Below are positions 45,427 to 55,073 of a stretch of 64,000 bases of DNA, in pieces. The translations under genes and the position numbers were made by a program. Each line of letters opens with the position of its first letter. The stretch's first letter is position 1. This DNA comes from Oscillibacter sp. PC13 (GTDB lineage: Bacteria > Bacillota > Clostridia > Oscillospirales > Oscillospiraceae), in the NCBI RefSeq assembly GCF_900115635.1, contig NZ_FOXE01000011.1, positions 1-64,000 on the forward strand, written 5' to 3'. Below the pieces are notes generated by a model that did no database searches, had not been told where the DNA came from, and saw nothing but the letters and a program-made list of their open reading frames with translations.

Positions 45427-47292
45427 GTGAATCAACAAAGACGAAATTCAGTATTCAGCCTGGCGTTTTTGGGATTGATCATTGTCCTGTGCCTGAGCTG
45501 GCTGTGGCAGATGGATACGAATACTCCGGCGCTGACCTACTCGCAGGTCCGTCAGCTGATTGAACAGGAGAAGGTGGACGAGATCTCCTTTGCGGATGAG
45601 CACACTTTAGTGCTGCACCTGCGGAAGAAGGACGGGAATACAGATACCTATCGTTATCGGCTATACGACGTGGGCCTTTTTTATGAGGATATGAACGATC
45701 TGATCCAAGAACAAAGGGCCAAGGGAATTATCAAGAGCTATGACTATCCGGAGCCGCCTACCACCAACTGGCTGGAATTGCTGCTGCCCTATGTGATGGT
45801 GGCAGTGGCCTTTGGGTTGGTGTGGTATTTTCTGATTGCCCGGGCACAAGGCGGCGGCATGGGGCCGGATAAAATGGCAAAGTTTGGCGCAGCCCGAACC
45901 CGCACCTTGACGGAGAAGGATAAAAAAGTTACCTTTGACGACGTGGCAGGTGCTGATGAGGAGAAAGAGGAACTTCAGGAAATTGTGGAGTTTTTGAAAG
46001 ACCCCCAGAAGTATATCACTCTTGGCGCACGGATTCCAAAGGGTGTGCTGCTGGTAGGGCCTCCAGGTACCGGAAAGACGCTTCTGGGCAAAGCGGTGGC
46101 GGGAGAGGCCGGTGTGACATTTTTGTCGATTTCCGGTTCTGATTTTGTGGAGCTGTATGTAGGTGTTGGCGCCAGCCGGGTACGAGATCTGTTTGACCAG
46201 GCGAAAAAGACAGCACCCGCCATTATCTTTATTGATGAGATTGACGCGGTTGGCCGTCAGCGGGGCACAGGCTTGGGCGGCGGCCACGACGAGCGGGAGC
46301 AGACACTGAATCAACTGCTGGTGGAAATGGACGGCTTTTCTGCGAACGAGGGCGTGGTGGTTCTGGCCGCGACCAACCGGGCGGATGTACTGGATCCGGC
46401 GTTGCTGCGGCCTGGCCGTTTTGACAGGCAGGTCTATGTGGGATTACCGGATATCCATGGCCGGGAAGCCATTCTGGAAGTCCATGCCAAAAATAAACCA
46501 TTGGCGGAGGACGTGGACTTGAAAAAACTGGCCCAGGGAACCCCAGGCTTCACCGGCGCGGATCTGGAAAACCTGATCAACGAAGGCGCACTGCTGGCGG
46601 CCAGACGCGGGGAGAGATTCATTACCATGACAGATCTGCGCGAGGCAGAGATGAAGGTGATTGCCGGCCCTGAGAAAAAGAGCCGGGTGATTCCGGCTCA
46701 GGAGCGGAAGCTGACGGCCTACCATGAAGCGGGGCACGCCGTGGTAATGCATTCCCTTCCGGATCATGATCCGGTGACACAGATTACGATTATTCCAAGA
46801 GGACAGGCCGGCGGTATGACGATTTCTCTGCCGGAGCAGGACCGCTCCTACCTCTCCAAGCACTATCTGGAGGATCAAATCGTGGCACTGCTGGGCGGCC
46901 GCGTGGCGGAAAAACTGTGCTTGGGGGACATCTCCACTGGAGCCAGCAATGATATCCAGCGGGCCAGTGAGATTGCCCGAAAGATGGTGGCGAGTTATGG
47001 TATGAGCGATCAGCTTGGAACGGTTTCCTTTGAATCCGGCCATGATGAAGTCTTCATCGGACGGACTATGACGCAGGGGCGCAGCTATTCTGAGTCTGTG
47101 GCGGCACAAATTGATGAGGAGGTAAAGCGGCTGGTAAACAGCGCCTATGCCCGCTGCGAGGAGATTTTGACGGCGAGCCGCGACAAGCTGGAGGAAGTGG
47201 CAGAGTATCTGCTGAAGAATGAGACAATGGATCGGACGGCCTTCCTGGCTGTATTTGGAGAGCAGGAGCTTTCGTCCGGTGACGAGAAGTGA
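45427..47292 (+). CDS. ftsH: ATP-dependent zinc metalloprotease FtsH
   Basis: The GTG at 45427 follows AAGGAGG. The 621-residue protein has an N-terminal membrane segment ([17 protein letters not shown]), a small extracytoplasmic domain, a second membrane segment ([19 protein letters not shown]), then the AAA domain: Walker [15 protein letters not shown] (~203), Walker [36 protein letters not shown]. The zinc protease motif is [11 protein letters not shown] (~435-445). It degrades unfolded and regulatory membrane proteins. It closes the cluster and is followed by a terminator. Confidence 0.98.
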   Translation: MNQQRRNSVFSLAFLGLIIVLCLSWLWQMDTNTPALTYSQVRQLIEQEKVDEISFADEHTLVLHLRKKDGNTDTYRYRLYDVGLFYEDMNDLIQEQRAKGIIKSYDYPEPPTTNWLELLLPYVMVAVAFGLVWYFLIARAQGGGMGPDKMAKFGAARTRTLTEKDKKVTFDDVAGADEEKEELQEIVEFLKDPQKYITLGARIPKGVLLVGPPGTGKTLLGKAVAGEAGVTFLSISGSDFVELYVGVGASRVRDLFDQAKKTAPAIIFIDEIDAVGRQRGTGLGGGHDEREQTLNQLLVEMDGFSANEGVVVLAATNRADVLDPALLRPGRFDRQVYVGLPDIHGREAILEVHAKNKPLAEDVDLKKLAQGTPGFTGADLENLINEGALLAARRGERFITMTDLREAEMKVIAGPEKKSRVIPAQERKLTAYHEAGHAVVMHSLPDHDPVTQITIIPRGQAGGMTISLPEQDRSYLSKHYLEDQIVALLGGRVAEKLCLGDISTGASNDIQRASEIARKMVASYGMSDQLGTVSFESGHDEVFIGRTMTQGRSYSESVAAQIDEEVKRLVNSAYARCEEILTASRDKLEEVAEYLLKNETMDRTAFLAVFGEQELSSGDEK

Positions 47293-47298
47293 ATCAAT

Positions 47299-47335
47299 GC
47301 GCCGCCCGGTATCCACACGGGCGGCGCAGTTCTGT
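47299..47335 (+). terminator. Terminator after ftsH
   Basis: A 10-bp perfect GC stem (GCGCCGCCCG with CGGGCGGCGC) with a 9-base loop is followed by a weakly T-rich tail, 6 bp after the stop. Confidence 0.75.
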
Positions 47336-47664
47336 TTATAACGCCATACCCATTTGTAGGCTCATGAGGTTTGACAGAGTTGTTAAAAAAGCAAACATAA
47401 TTTTTGAAACACATTCGGCAAAATCACTAAAAATGGCGTCCGCGAGAGAAGGACATTTGACGGAGGATAATTCTTTATAATTTAGAGACGTCTTTGTGTG
47501 GAGGACAAATGGCCGGTTCATATAGAGGCGAATTTGTCGTCCTCCAAAATCCGCCGAAATCTTTCTGTGTATTATTGACCTTGCAAACTGCGAAAAAACC
47601 ACGTAAAATGCCTTTATCACCAGGGAAATTGGATGGTTTCTCTGAAATAGGAGGAAAAGAAGTT
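47336..47664. promoter_or_regulatory. Upstream region of the liv operon
   Basis: No gene is seen in this AT-rich stretch. It has TTGACA (47371-47376) with CATAAT 19 bp on, a spacing longer than ideal, and a TATAAT near 47474. The transcript start cannot be fixed from sequence alone. Confidence 0.4.
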
Positions 47665-48876
47665 ATGAAGAAATTTTGGGCAATGATGTTATCTCTTGTC
47701 ATGGCTCTCAGCCTGCTGGCTGGCTGCGGCGACAGCGGCTCCGGCAGCACAGGCAGCAGTCAGGACAGCGGTAACGCATCCGATGGTGCCAAGGTTGTAA
47801 AAATTGGCGTTTTTGAACCTCAGACCGGTGATAACGGCGCCGGCGGCAAGCAGGAGATTCTGGGCATGCAGTACGCCAACACAGTGCAGCCCACTGTGGA
47901 GATTGGCGGAGAGACCTACGAGGTCAAGCTGGAGATTGTGGACAACCGCACGACTGCTGAAAACGGTCCTTCCGCGGCGGCTGAACTGATGAACCGGGAC
48001 GTGTCCATCGTGCTGGGCTCCTATGGATCCGGCGTGTCCATTGCCGGCGGCAAAGTGTTTGAAGAGGCCGGCGTGCCGGCCATCGGCGTCACCTGCACGA
48101 ATCCACAGGTGACCTCTGACTATGACTGCTACTTCCGAATCTGCTTCCTGGATCCCTTCCAGGGCACTGTTCTGGCAAACTATGCCTATAATGAGCTGGG
48201 TGTGACCACCGCTTATACGCTGGCTATGTTGGGCAGTGACTATGACCAGGGCCTGGTTCACTACTTCAAGGAGGCCTTTGAGGCACTGGGCGGCACGGTC
48301 GTCAGCGAGGACTTCCCTGAGGGCAGCGCCAACTTTGTCTCTTACATCAACAACGCCAAGAGTGCCGGCGCCGGCGTCATCTTTGCTCCCGTTTCCACCA
48401 ACTATGCACAGCTGATCATCGAGGCTGCGGCAGCTCAGGGCTTTGAGGGCTCCCTGCTGGGCTCTGATACCTGGGACAACAACATGGTTCTGGAGAGCAC
48501 CCAGGGCAAGGCAATCAATCTGGACATCACCACCTTCTACCAGGAGGGCGGCAATGCGGATTTCGACAGCGGCATCAAGGAGTGGATCAACGCCAATGCC
48601 GATGCCAAGACCAACAACGGCGGCAACGACATGATTTCCGCCGTCACCGCCATGGGTTATGACGCTTATTTCACCGCACTGGAGGCCATCAAGGCCGCCG
48701 GCAGCACGGATCCCGCCGCTGTGAAGGCTGCGCTGCCCTCTGTCAGCTACGAGGGCGTGTCCGGCCTGATCGAGTTCGATGATATTGGCGATGCCAAGCG
48801 CGACGCGGCCTATATCAAGACTGCCAACACCGAGACCGGTGCCTGGGACTTTGTGAAGGTTCAGGGTGTCAACTGA
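47665..48876 (+). CDS. livK: Branched-chain amino acid ABC transporter substrate-binding lipoprotein
   Basis: The ATG at 47665 has AGGAGG upstream and opens a lipoprotein signal (MKKFWAMMLSLVMALSLLAGCGDSG, lipobox LLAGC). The 403-residue product has a Ser/Gly linker and the periplasmic-binding fold of LivK/receptor type (VKIGVFEPQTGDNGAGGKQEILGMQYA, VSIVLGSYGSGVSIAGGKVFEEA). It binds the ligand outside the membrane and delivers it to LivHM. Ligand identity (Leu/Ile/Val or another amino acid or amide) cannot be read from sequence. Confidence 0.93.
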   Translation: MKKFWAMMLSLVMALSLLAGCGDSGSGSTGSSQDSGNASDGAKVVKIGVFEPQTGDNGAGGKQEILGMQYANTVQPTVEIGGETYEVKLEIVDNRTTAENGPSAAAELMNRDVSIVLGSYGSGVSIAGGKVFEEAGVPAIGVTCTNPQVTSDYDCYFRICFLDPFQGTVLANYAYNELGVTTAYTLAMLGSDYDQGLVHYFKEAFEALGGTVVSEDFPEGSANFVSYINNAKSAGAGVIFAPVSTNYAQLIIEAAAAQGFEGSLLGSDTWDNNMVLESTQGKAINLDITTFYQEGGNADFDSGIKEWINANADAKTNNGGNDMISAVTAMGYDAYFTALEAIKAAGSTDPAAVKAALPSVSYEGVSGLIEFDDIGDAKRDAAYIKTANTETGAWDFVKVQGVN

Positions 48877-48892
48877 TCCGGAGCCTGTATCC

Positions 48893-48983
48893 AAAAGCTT
48901 GGCGGGGCAAATGCTCCGCCAAGCTTTCCCTGCGTTTGATCGGGTCGCCTCGAAAGAACGGGCGTGCCCCGTTTTTTCGAGAC
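48893..48983 (+). promoter_or_regulatory. Two hairpins between livK and livH
   Basis: The first (48893-48925) has an 11-bp stem around AAGCTTGGCGG/CCGCCAAGCTT. The second (48950-48983) has a 14-bp stem with one G-T pair and T-run inside its right arm. Placed after the binding-protein gene, they should act as partial terminators or 3' stabilisers, giving more LivK than membrane components. Confidence 0.6.
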
Positions 48984-49026
48984 GGCCCAGCAGATGGAGC
49001 AGAGAAAACCAACAGGAGGACTTCCT

Positions 49027-49905
49027 ATGAGAGAAATATTGCCCTATATCATCAACGGCATTTCCGTGGGTGGCCAGTACGCCCTGATTGCCATCGGCTA
49101 CACACTGGTCTATGGCATTCTGCGCCTGATTAACTTTGCCCATGGAGATGTGTTCATGGTGGCGGGTCTCGTGATGGTGTACGCCACGACGGCCCTGCCG
49201 ATGTATATTGCCCTGCCGCTTGTGCTGGCGGTTACAGTGCTGCTGGGATTCCTGATTGAACGGGTGGCGTATAAGCCCTTGCGCAATGCGCCCCGCATGT
49301 CCGTGATGATCTCCGCCATCGGCGTCAGCTACCTGATTCAGAACCTGGCGTTCTATATCACCGGCGGCGTGCCCCAGCCGGTCAGCACACCGATCCCCTG
49401 GATCTCCAACAATGTGGTGGTTCTGGGGGTATCCACCAAGCGCGTGACATTGATTACACCGGTACTGACGATTTTGCTGGTGGCCGTTTTGGTGTATCTC
49501 ATCAAAAAGACGAAGATCGGCATGGCGATGCGGGCTGCGGCAAAGGACTTTGAAGCCGCACAGCTAATGGGTATCAAAATCAATTCTGTCATCTCCTTTA
49601 CCTTTGTCATCGGCTCTTTCCTGGCGGCGGTGGGCGCAATGCTGTATTTCACCAACTATCCCTCCGTGGCCATCACCTCGGGCGGCATGCCGGGTCTGAA
49701 GGCCTTTGTGGCGGCTGTGTTCGGCGGAATCGGCTCCATTCCCGGCGCGGTGGTGGGCGCTTTCATCATCGGCCTGTGTGAGGAGCTGATTAAGGGAATT
49801 GGCTATACCACGTTTTCAGATGCCTTTACCTTTGCGCTGCTCATCGCGGTGCTGTGTGTGAAGCCCACCGGCCTGTTCGGTGAAAAGGTCACCGACAAGG
49901 TGTAA
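49027..49905 (+). CDS. livH: Branched-chain amino acid ABC transporter permease LivH
   Basis: The ATG at 49027 has AGGAGG 7 nt upstream; the longer frame reads through a hairpin. The 292-residue protein has about eight membrane segments and family motifs (GQYALIAIGYTLVYGILRLINFAHGD, GTVGAFIIG-like GAVVGAFIIGLCEELIKG). It forms the membrane channel with LivM. Confidence 0.95.
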   Translation: MREILPYIINGISVGGQYALIAIGYTLVYGILRLINFAHGDVFMVAGLVMVYATTALPMYIALPLVLAVTVLLGFLIERVAYKPLRNAPRMSVMISAIGVSYLIQNLAFYITGGVPQPVSTPIPWISNNVVVLGVSTKRVTLITPVLTILLVAVLVYLIKKTKIGMAMRAAAKDFEAAQLMGIKINSVISFTFVIGSFLAAVGAMLYFTNYPSVAITSGGMPGLKAFVAAVFGGIGSIPGAVVGAFIIGLCEELIKGIGYTTFSDAFTFALLIAVLCVKPTGLFGEKVTDKV

Positions 49906-49916
49906 GGAGGGAGACG

Positions 49917-51029
49917 ATGACAATGAAGAAAAAACAAACCATATTCATGGCTGCGGTATTGTTGCTGCTGCTGGCGGCATCAATTGCGGTGGATGCGGCG
50001 CTGCCCAGCTATCACATTGCCGTGAAGGTCATTGAAAAGGCCACGGTTTATGCATTGGTGGCAGTTTCCATGAACCTGCTGAACGGTTTTACCGGCCTTT
50101 TCTCCCTGGGGCAGGCGGGTTTTATGCTGCTGGGTGCCTATGCCTACGGTATTTTGACCATCCCCGTGGCCAAGCGGGAGAGCGTATACCAGTATTTTGA
50201 CGGCGGGGCTATCCACTTTTCCCTGCCGGAGATTTTTGCGGGCTTTTTGGGAGAGGGCGTGGGCTCTACGGTTGGTATGCTGGCGGCGCTGCTGGTGGGC
50301 GGCCTGCTGGCGGCTGTGTTCGCCTATCTGATTGGCCTGCCGGTTCTGCGGCTGAAAAGTGACTACTTGGCGATTGCAACCCTGGGCTTTGCGGAAATTT
50401 TAAAGGCATTTTTCCAGTGGAACGCCCTGGGGCCGCTGACCAATGGCTCCAATCTGCTGAAAAGCTATCCGGCCTTTGAAAACGCCACTGCCTATGTGCT
50501 TTTGGCAGGGGTTTTGATTACGTTTATTGTGCTTTTGATCAATTCTACCTATGGCCGGGCCTTCAAGGCCATCCGGGACGACGAGGTTGCGGCGGAGGCC
50601 ATGGGCATCAATTTGGCAAAGCACAAGCGGATGTCGTTTGTCATCAGCTCCTTCTTTGCCGGCATCGGCGGCGGGATGCTGGCCATGTATGCGGGCACCA
50701 TTGCGGCTGCGCCCTTTAAGAGCACCATGACCTATGAGATTCTGTTGATTGTGGTCATCGGCGGCATTGGCTCCATCACTGGCTCCATCCTGGCAAGCTT
50801 TTTGTATATCTTCAGCTCGGAATGGCTGCTGCGGGGCTTGGACTCCGGCACCTTCCTGGGGATTAACGCACCCGGCATTTTCAAAAACGGCTTCCGTATG
50901 GCAGTGTTCTCTGTGATTATCATGGTCATCGTGCTGTTCTTCCGCAAAGGCATCATGGGAGACAAGGAATTGCCGGATCTGCTGAACCGGCGGCCGAAGC
51001 AGCGGAAGAAAGGAGGCGCGGTGAAGTGA
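49917..51029 (+). CDS. livM: Branched-chain amino acid ABC transporter permease LivM
   Basis: The 370-residue protein has ~9-10 membrane segments and LivM motifs (LLNGFTGLFSLGQAGFMLLGAYAYG, LKSDYLAIATLGFAEI, GRAFKAIRDDEVAAEAMGIN). It begins 11 bp after livH. A second ATG two codons in is an alternative start. Its 3' end overlaps livG (GTGA). Confidence 0.95.
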   Translation: MTMKKKQTIFMAAVLLLLLAASIAVDAALPSYHIAVKVIEKATVYALVAVSMNLLNGFTGLFSLGQAGFMLLGAYAYGILTIPVAKRESVYQYFDGGAIHFSLPEIFAGFLGEGVGSTVGMLAALLVGGLLAAVFAYLIGLPVLRLKSDYLAIATLGFAEILKAFFQWNALGPLTNGSNLLKSYPAFENATAYVLLAGVLITFIVLLINSTYGRAFKAIRDDEVAAEAMGINLAKHKRMSFVISSFFAGIGGGMLAMYAGTIAAAPFKSTMTYEILLIVVIGGIGSITGSILASFLYIFSSEWLLRGLDSGTFLGINAPGIFKNGFRMAVFSVIIMVIVLFFRKGIMGDKELPDLLNRRPKQRKKGGAVK

Positions 51030-51868
51030 GCGGAACGATTCTGAAAGTAGAAAACGCCACCATGCAGTTTGGCGGCGTGGTGGCAGTGGATAATCTGAAT
51101 CTGGAGGTCAACGAGGGGGAGATTGTAGCCCTGATTGGCCCCAACGGCGCCGGAAAGACCACCGCCTTCAACGTCATCACCGGTGTGTATCAGCCCACCA
51201 ACGGCGCTGTGTGGTTTGAAGAGAAGAAAATCATTGAGAATCACCCCCAGGGGAAAATGAAAAGCCTTTACAAAGGGCAGCATGCCGGGGAATACACGAG
51301 CGTGCTGGCGCCTACGCCGGACCAGGTGACCAAGCTGGGCATGGCCCGCACCTTCCAAAATATTCGTCTTTGGAAGAGCCAGACGGTATTTGACAATGTG
51401 CTGATTGCAAAGCACTGCCGCACTCACACAAACTTTTTGGCGGCTGCCTTCCGTCTCAACCACAAGGAGGAGGCACGGCAGCGGGAGCATGTGGAACAGT
51501 TGCTGGGGGAGGTCGGCCTCTCAGATGTGAAGAACGAGCTTGCAACTTCCCTGCCCTACGGCAAGCAGCGCCGTCTGGAGATTGCACGTGCCTTGGCAAC
51601 AGAGCCGAAGCTTTTGCTGCTGGATGAGCCGGCGGCAGGCATGAATCCGCAGGAGACGGATGAATTGACGGCTTTCATCGGCGAGATCCGAACCAAATTC
51701 AACCTGACGGTCTTTTTGATTGAGCATCATATGGATCTGGTCATGGACATCTCAGACCGCATTTATGTATTGGACTTCGGCAAGCTGATTGCAGACGGCA
51801 CACCGGATGAGATTCAAAACAACAAACGCGTGATTGATGCATACTTGGGGGTGGCGGAAGATGCTTAA
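51026..51868 (+). CDS. livG: Branched-chain amino acid ABC transporter ATPase LivG
   Basis: The GTG at 51026, 9 nt after AGGAGG, overlaps the livM stop. The 280-residue ATPase has Walker A GPNGAGKTTAFNVI (~38), a LivG-specific insertion, ABC-like ATSLPYGKQRRLEIARALATEP and Walker B LLLLDEPAAGMNP. The ABC signature reads LPYGKQ, as is normal for LivG. Confidence 0.95.
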   Translation: MSGTILKVENATMQFGGVVAVDNLNLEVNEGEIVALIGPNGAGKTTAFNVITGVYQPTNGAVWFEEKKIIENHPQGKMKSLYKGQHAGEYTSVLAPTPDQVTKLGMARTFQNIRLWKSQTVFDNVLIAKHCRTHTNFLAAAFRLNHKEEARQREHVEQLLGEVGLSDVKNELATSLPYGKQRRLEIARALATEPKLLLLDEPAAGMNPQETDELTAFIGEIRTKFNLTVFLIEHHMDLVMDISDRIYVLDFGKLIADGTPDEIQNNKRVIDAYLGVAEDA

Positions 51869-52574
51869 AATTGAAAACCTCCATGTGGCGTACGGCGGCA
51901 TCCAGGCGCTCCGGGGAATCAGCCTGGAGGTGCCAGATGGCAAGATTGTCACCTTAATCGGTGCGAATGGCGCGGGAAAGTCCACCACGCTGCGCACGAT
52001 TACGGGGCTTGTGAAAGCGGCCTCCGGCTCCATTCAATGGAATGGGGAGGAACTGCTGGGCAAGTCCATTGACCGCATCAACAGCGCCGGTATCGCCATG
52101 AGCCCGGAGGGGCGACGGGTGTTTGCCGACCTGACGGTGTTGGAAAACCTGAAGCTGGGCGCCTATCTCCGCAAGGACAAGCCGGAGATTGAAAAGGATC
52201 TTCAGTGGGTCTATGATCTGTTTCCACGTTTGAAGGAGCGTTCCTGGCAGCTGGCCGGTACGCTTTCCGGCGGCGAACAGCAGATGCTGGCCGTGGGCCG
52301 GGCGCTGATGAGCCGCCCAAAACTGTTGCTGATGGATGAGCCGTCCCTTGGCCTGGCCCCTTTGGTCGTGCAGGACATCTTCTCCATTATCCGGGAGATC
52401 AACCGCCAGGGCGTCACCATTTTGCTGATTGAGCAAAATGCAAATATGGCGTTGAAGGTTGCGGATTTGGCCTATGTGCTGGAGACTGGAAATATCACGC
52501 TGTCCGGTACCGGGGCAGAACTGCTGGCCAACGAAAAGGTGAAGGAAGCGTACCTGGGCAAACATAGAAAATAA
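51861..52574 (+). CDS. livF: Branched-chain amino acid ABC transporter ATPase LivF
   Basis: The ATG at 51861 (MLKIENLHVAYGG) overlaps livG by 8 bp. The 237-residue ATPase has Walker A GANGAGKSTTLRTI, signature LSGGEQQMLAVGRALM and Walker B LLLMDEPSLGLAP. It completes the operon and is followed by a terminator. Confidence 0.96.
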   Translation: MLKIENLHVAYGGIQALRGISLEVPDGKIVTLIGANGAGKSTTLRTITGLVKAASGSIQWNGEELLGKSIDRINSAGIAMSPEGRRVFADLTVLENLKLGAYLRKDKPEIEKDLQWVYDLFPRLKERSWQLAGTLSGGEQQMLAVGRALMSRPKLLLMDEPSLGLAPLVVQDIFSIIREINRQGVTILLIEQNANMALKVADLAYVLETGNITLSGTGAELLANEKVKEAYLGKHRK

Positions 52575-52582
52575 AAAAGAAA

Positions 52583-52616
52583 CACAGCCGGCCTTCTGGC
52601 CGGCTGTGTTTTTTTG
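52583..52616 (+). terminator. Terminator of the liv operon
   Basis: A perfect stem (ACACAGCCGGCC with GGCCGGCTGTGT) and short loop are followed by seven T. Confidence 0.9.
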
Positions 52617-52712
52617 TCCAAAATCAGAAATGAGCGCATGAAAATGCAAAATACAGAAACCCTAATCCAGAAAGACCGCGCAAAACCTTTCACGCATAAA
52701 GGAGTGAGCTTT

Positions 52713-53939
52713 TTGGAAACCGGAATTCACAATACTTCTGAGATCGGCCGGCTGAAAAAGGTTCTGCTGCACCGCCCTGGCGGCGAGCTGGAGAATCTGA
52801 TGCCGGAATATTTGGAGCGGCTGCTGTTTGATGACATCCCATATTTAAAAGAGGCACAGCGGGAACATGACGCTTTTGCTGACTGCCTCCGAAACCAAGG
52901 CGTAGAGGTAGTATATCTTACGGACTTGGTGACCCAGTCCATTGTGGACGGTGATGTAAAACGGGATTTGCTTCGCCAGTTTTTGGACGAATCCGGCGTC
53001 AAAGACCCAAGAATGCGGGAAAACCTGGAAAGCTACTTGGGCAATCTTCCGGATAAGGAAATGGTGGCAACCATGATGGCTGGCGTCCGAAAGAGCCAGC
53101 TGCGCCAGGGCAGCGCCCGCCTGGGCGACTATCTGTCTGCGGCGGAGGATGATTACCCCTTTGCGGTGGATCCACTGCCGAATCTCTACTTTACACGGGA
53201 TCCCTTTGCCACCATTGGTACAGGTGTGTCGCTTCACAAAATGCACACCACTACCCGAAACCGCGAGACGTTATTCGGCAAGTTTATTTTTGAGCACCAC
53301 CCGGAATACAAGAACACCCCTCGTTGGTATGACCGGGGGGAGACCTCCTCTTTGGAGGGCGGCGATATTTTGATTCTATCGCCCCAGGTGCTGGCGGTGG
53401 GTATTTCCCAGCGAACAAGAGAGGATTCCATCGACACCTTGGCGGAAACCGTTCTTTCCCATAGCCAAACCTTCCGAAAAGTTTTGGCGTTCAACATTCC
53501 CAAAACCAGATCCTTCATGCACCTGGACACGGTGTTTACCATGGTGGACCGGGACAAGTTTACCGTTCATCCCAATATTCTTGCCAGCATGACCGTATTT
53601 GTCATGGAGATAGGCGAAGATGGAAAAATGAAAATTCAGCAGGAGGACGGCCGGCTGGAGGATATTTTGAAAGAGCACCTCGGCCTGGATCGGGTGACGC
53701 TGATTCCCTGCGGCCAGGGCAGTGAGATTGACGCCGCCCGCGAGCAATGGAGCGATGGCAGCAATACGCTGGCCATTGGTCCTGGTGAGGTTGTGGTGTA
53801 TTCCCGCAACTATGTGACCAACCGCTCTCTGGAGGAGGCCGGTATTAAAATTCACGTGATTCCAAGTGCGGAGCTCAGCCGCGGCCGCGGCGGCCCCAGA
53901 TGCATGTCCATGCCTCTGTGGCGGGAAGACCCCCAGTAA
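52713..53939 (+). CDS. arcA: Arginine deiminase
   Basis: The TTG at 52713 is preferred: AAAGGAG lies 8 nt upstream, and the resulting 408 residues match the family length; an ATG-initiated form from 52638 adds ~25 poor residues. Motifs are EIGRLKKVLLHRPGGE, NLYFTRDPF, ETSSLEGGDILIL, MHLDTVFTMVD and the catalytic-Cys segment GGPRCMSMPL at the C-terminus. It hydrolyses arginine to citrulline and ammonia, the first step of the fermentative ADI pathway. It is followed by arcB 122 bp downstream. Confidence 0.95.
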   Translation: METGIHNTSEIGRLKKVLLHRPGGELENLMPEYLERLLFDDIPYLKEAQREHDAFADCLRNQGVEVVYLTDLVTQSIVDGDVKRDLLRQFLDESGVKDPRMRENLESYLGNLPDKEMVATMMAGVRKSQLRQGSARLGDYLSAAEDDYPFAVDPLPNLYFTRDPFATIGTGVSLHKMHTTTRNRETLFGKFIFEHHPEYKNTPRWYDRGETSSLEGGDILILSPQVLAVGISQRTREDSIDTLAETVLSHSQTFRKVLAFNIPKTRSFMHLDTVFTMVDRDKFTVHPNILASMTVFVMEIGEDGKMKIQQEDGRLEDILKEHLGLDRVTLIPCGQGSEIDAAREQWSDGSNTLAIGPGEVVVYSRNYVTNRSLEEAGIKIHVIPSAELSRGRGGPRCMSMPLWREDPQ

Positions 53940-54061
53940 AAGGACTTTACTTGGAAAGTGGTGCCGCCGCGATGAACGCATGCGGCGGCAAACGGAATGC
54001 CAATCTCTCTGCGTACCAAGCGCAGATACGGCAAAACGAAAGACTGTGAAGGAGAATGACC

Positions 54062-55060
54062 ATGGCTGTTAATTTGAAAGGCAGAAGTTTTTTGACGCTG
54101 CAGGATTTTACGCCTGCAGAAATTCGGTACCTGTTAGACCTGGGCCACGACCTGAAGGCCAAGCGGAGAGCAGGAATCTGTGATCCTACGATGAAGGGCA
54201 AGCATATTGTGCTGCTGTTTGAAAAGACCTCCACCCGCACCCGCTGCTCTTTTGAAGTGGCTGCCACCCAGGAGGGTGCCCATGTCACCTATCTGGACGC
54301 AGGTTCTTCCCAAATGGGCAAGAAGGAATCCCTGGAGGACTCTGCCAAAGTGCTGGGCCGCTTTTTTGATGGCATTGAATACCGCGGCTACGAGCAGAAA
54401 GTGGTGGAGGACCTGGCCAAATATGCCGGTGTCCCCGTGTGGAATGGTTTGACCGACGCAGACCATCCAACCCAAATTCTGGCAGACATGATGACCATTG
54501 AAGAGCACTGCCACAAGCCGCTGAACAAGGTGAAAGTGGTGTTCCCCGGCGATGTGCGCAATAATATGTGCTATGCCTGGATGATTGGCGCCGCTAAAAT
54601 GGGAATGCACTTTGTAGGCATTGGCCCGGAACAGCTGGCCAAGGAGATGGATTCGGAAATTGTCAAGACCACCTTTGCCACGGCCCGGGAAAATGGAGGG
54701 CTCATTGAGATCACGGACAATCTGAATGATGTGAAGGACGCTGATGTGATTTATGGCGATATCTGGGCATCCATGGGGGAGGAGGCGCTGATCCCCGACC
54801 GGGCCAAGCTGCTCTCTCCCTTCCGGGTGACAGAAGAGACGCTGGAGGCCACTGGCAATCCCAATGTGCTGTATATGCACTGCCTGCCTTCTTTCCATGA
54901 TTTTGAAACTAAGTTGGCTAAGGAGTGGCAGGAGAAGGGCGTAGATATTCGAGAAGTCACCGATGAAGTATTCCGCGGCCGTCACAGCGTGGTCTTCGAC
55001 GAGGCGGAAAACCGAATGCACTCCATTAAGGCTGTACTGGTGGCCACCATCGGAAAGTAA
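54062..55060 (+). CDS. arcB: Ornithine carbamoyltransferase (catabolic)
   Basis: The ATG at 54062 has GAAGGAG 7 nt upstream. The 332-residue protein has the carbamoyl-phosphate loop KTSTRTRCSFEVAA (~55), DGIEYRGYEQ, NGLTDADHPTQILADMMT, and the ornithine/catalytic HCLPSFHD (~275). In the ADI pathway it phosphorolyses citrulline to ornithine and carbamoyl phosphate. It lies between arcA and the transporter; a carbamate kinase gene is not nearby. Confidence 0.96.
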   Translation: MAVNLKGRSFLTLQDFTPAEIRYLLDLGHDLKAKRRAGICDPTMKGKHIVLLFEKTSTRTRCSFEVAATQEGAHVTYLDAGSSQMGKKESLEDSAKVLGRFFDGIEYRGYEQKVVEDLAKYAGVPVWNGLTDADHPTQILADMMTIEEHCHKPLNKVKVVFPGDVRNNMCYAWMIGAAKMGMHFVGIGPEQLAKEMDSEIVKTTFATARENGGLIEITDNLNDVKDADVIYGDIWASMGEEALIPDRAKLLSPFRVTEETLEATGNPNVLYMHCLPSFHDFETKLAKEWQEKGVDIREVTDEVFRGRHSVVFDEAENRMHSIKAVLVATIGK

Positions 55061-55073
55061 GGAGGGATGCCCC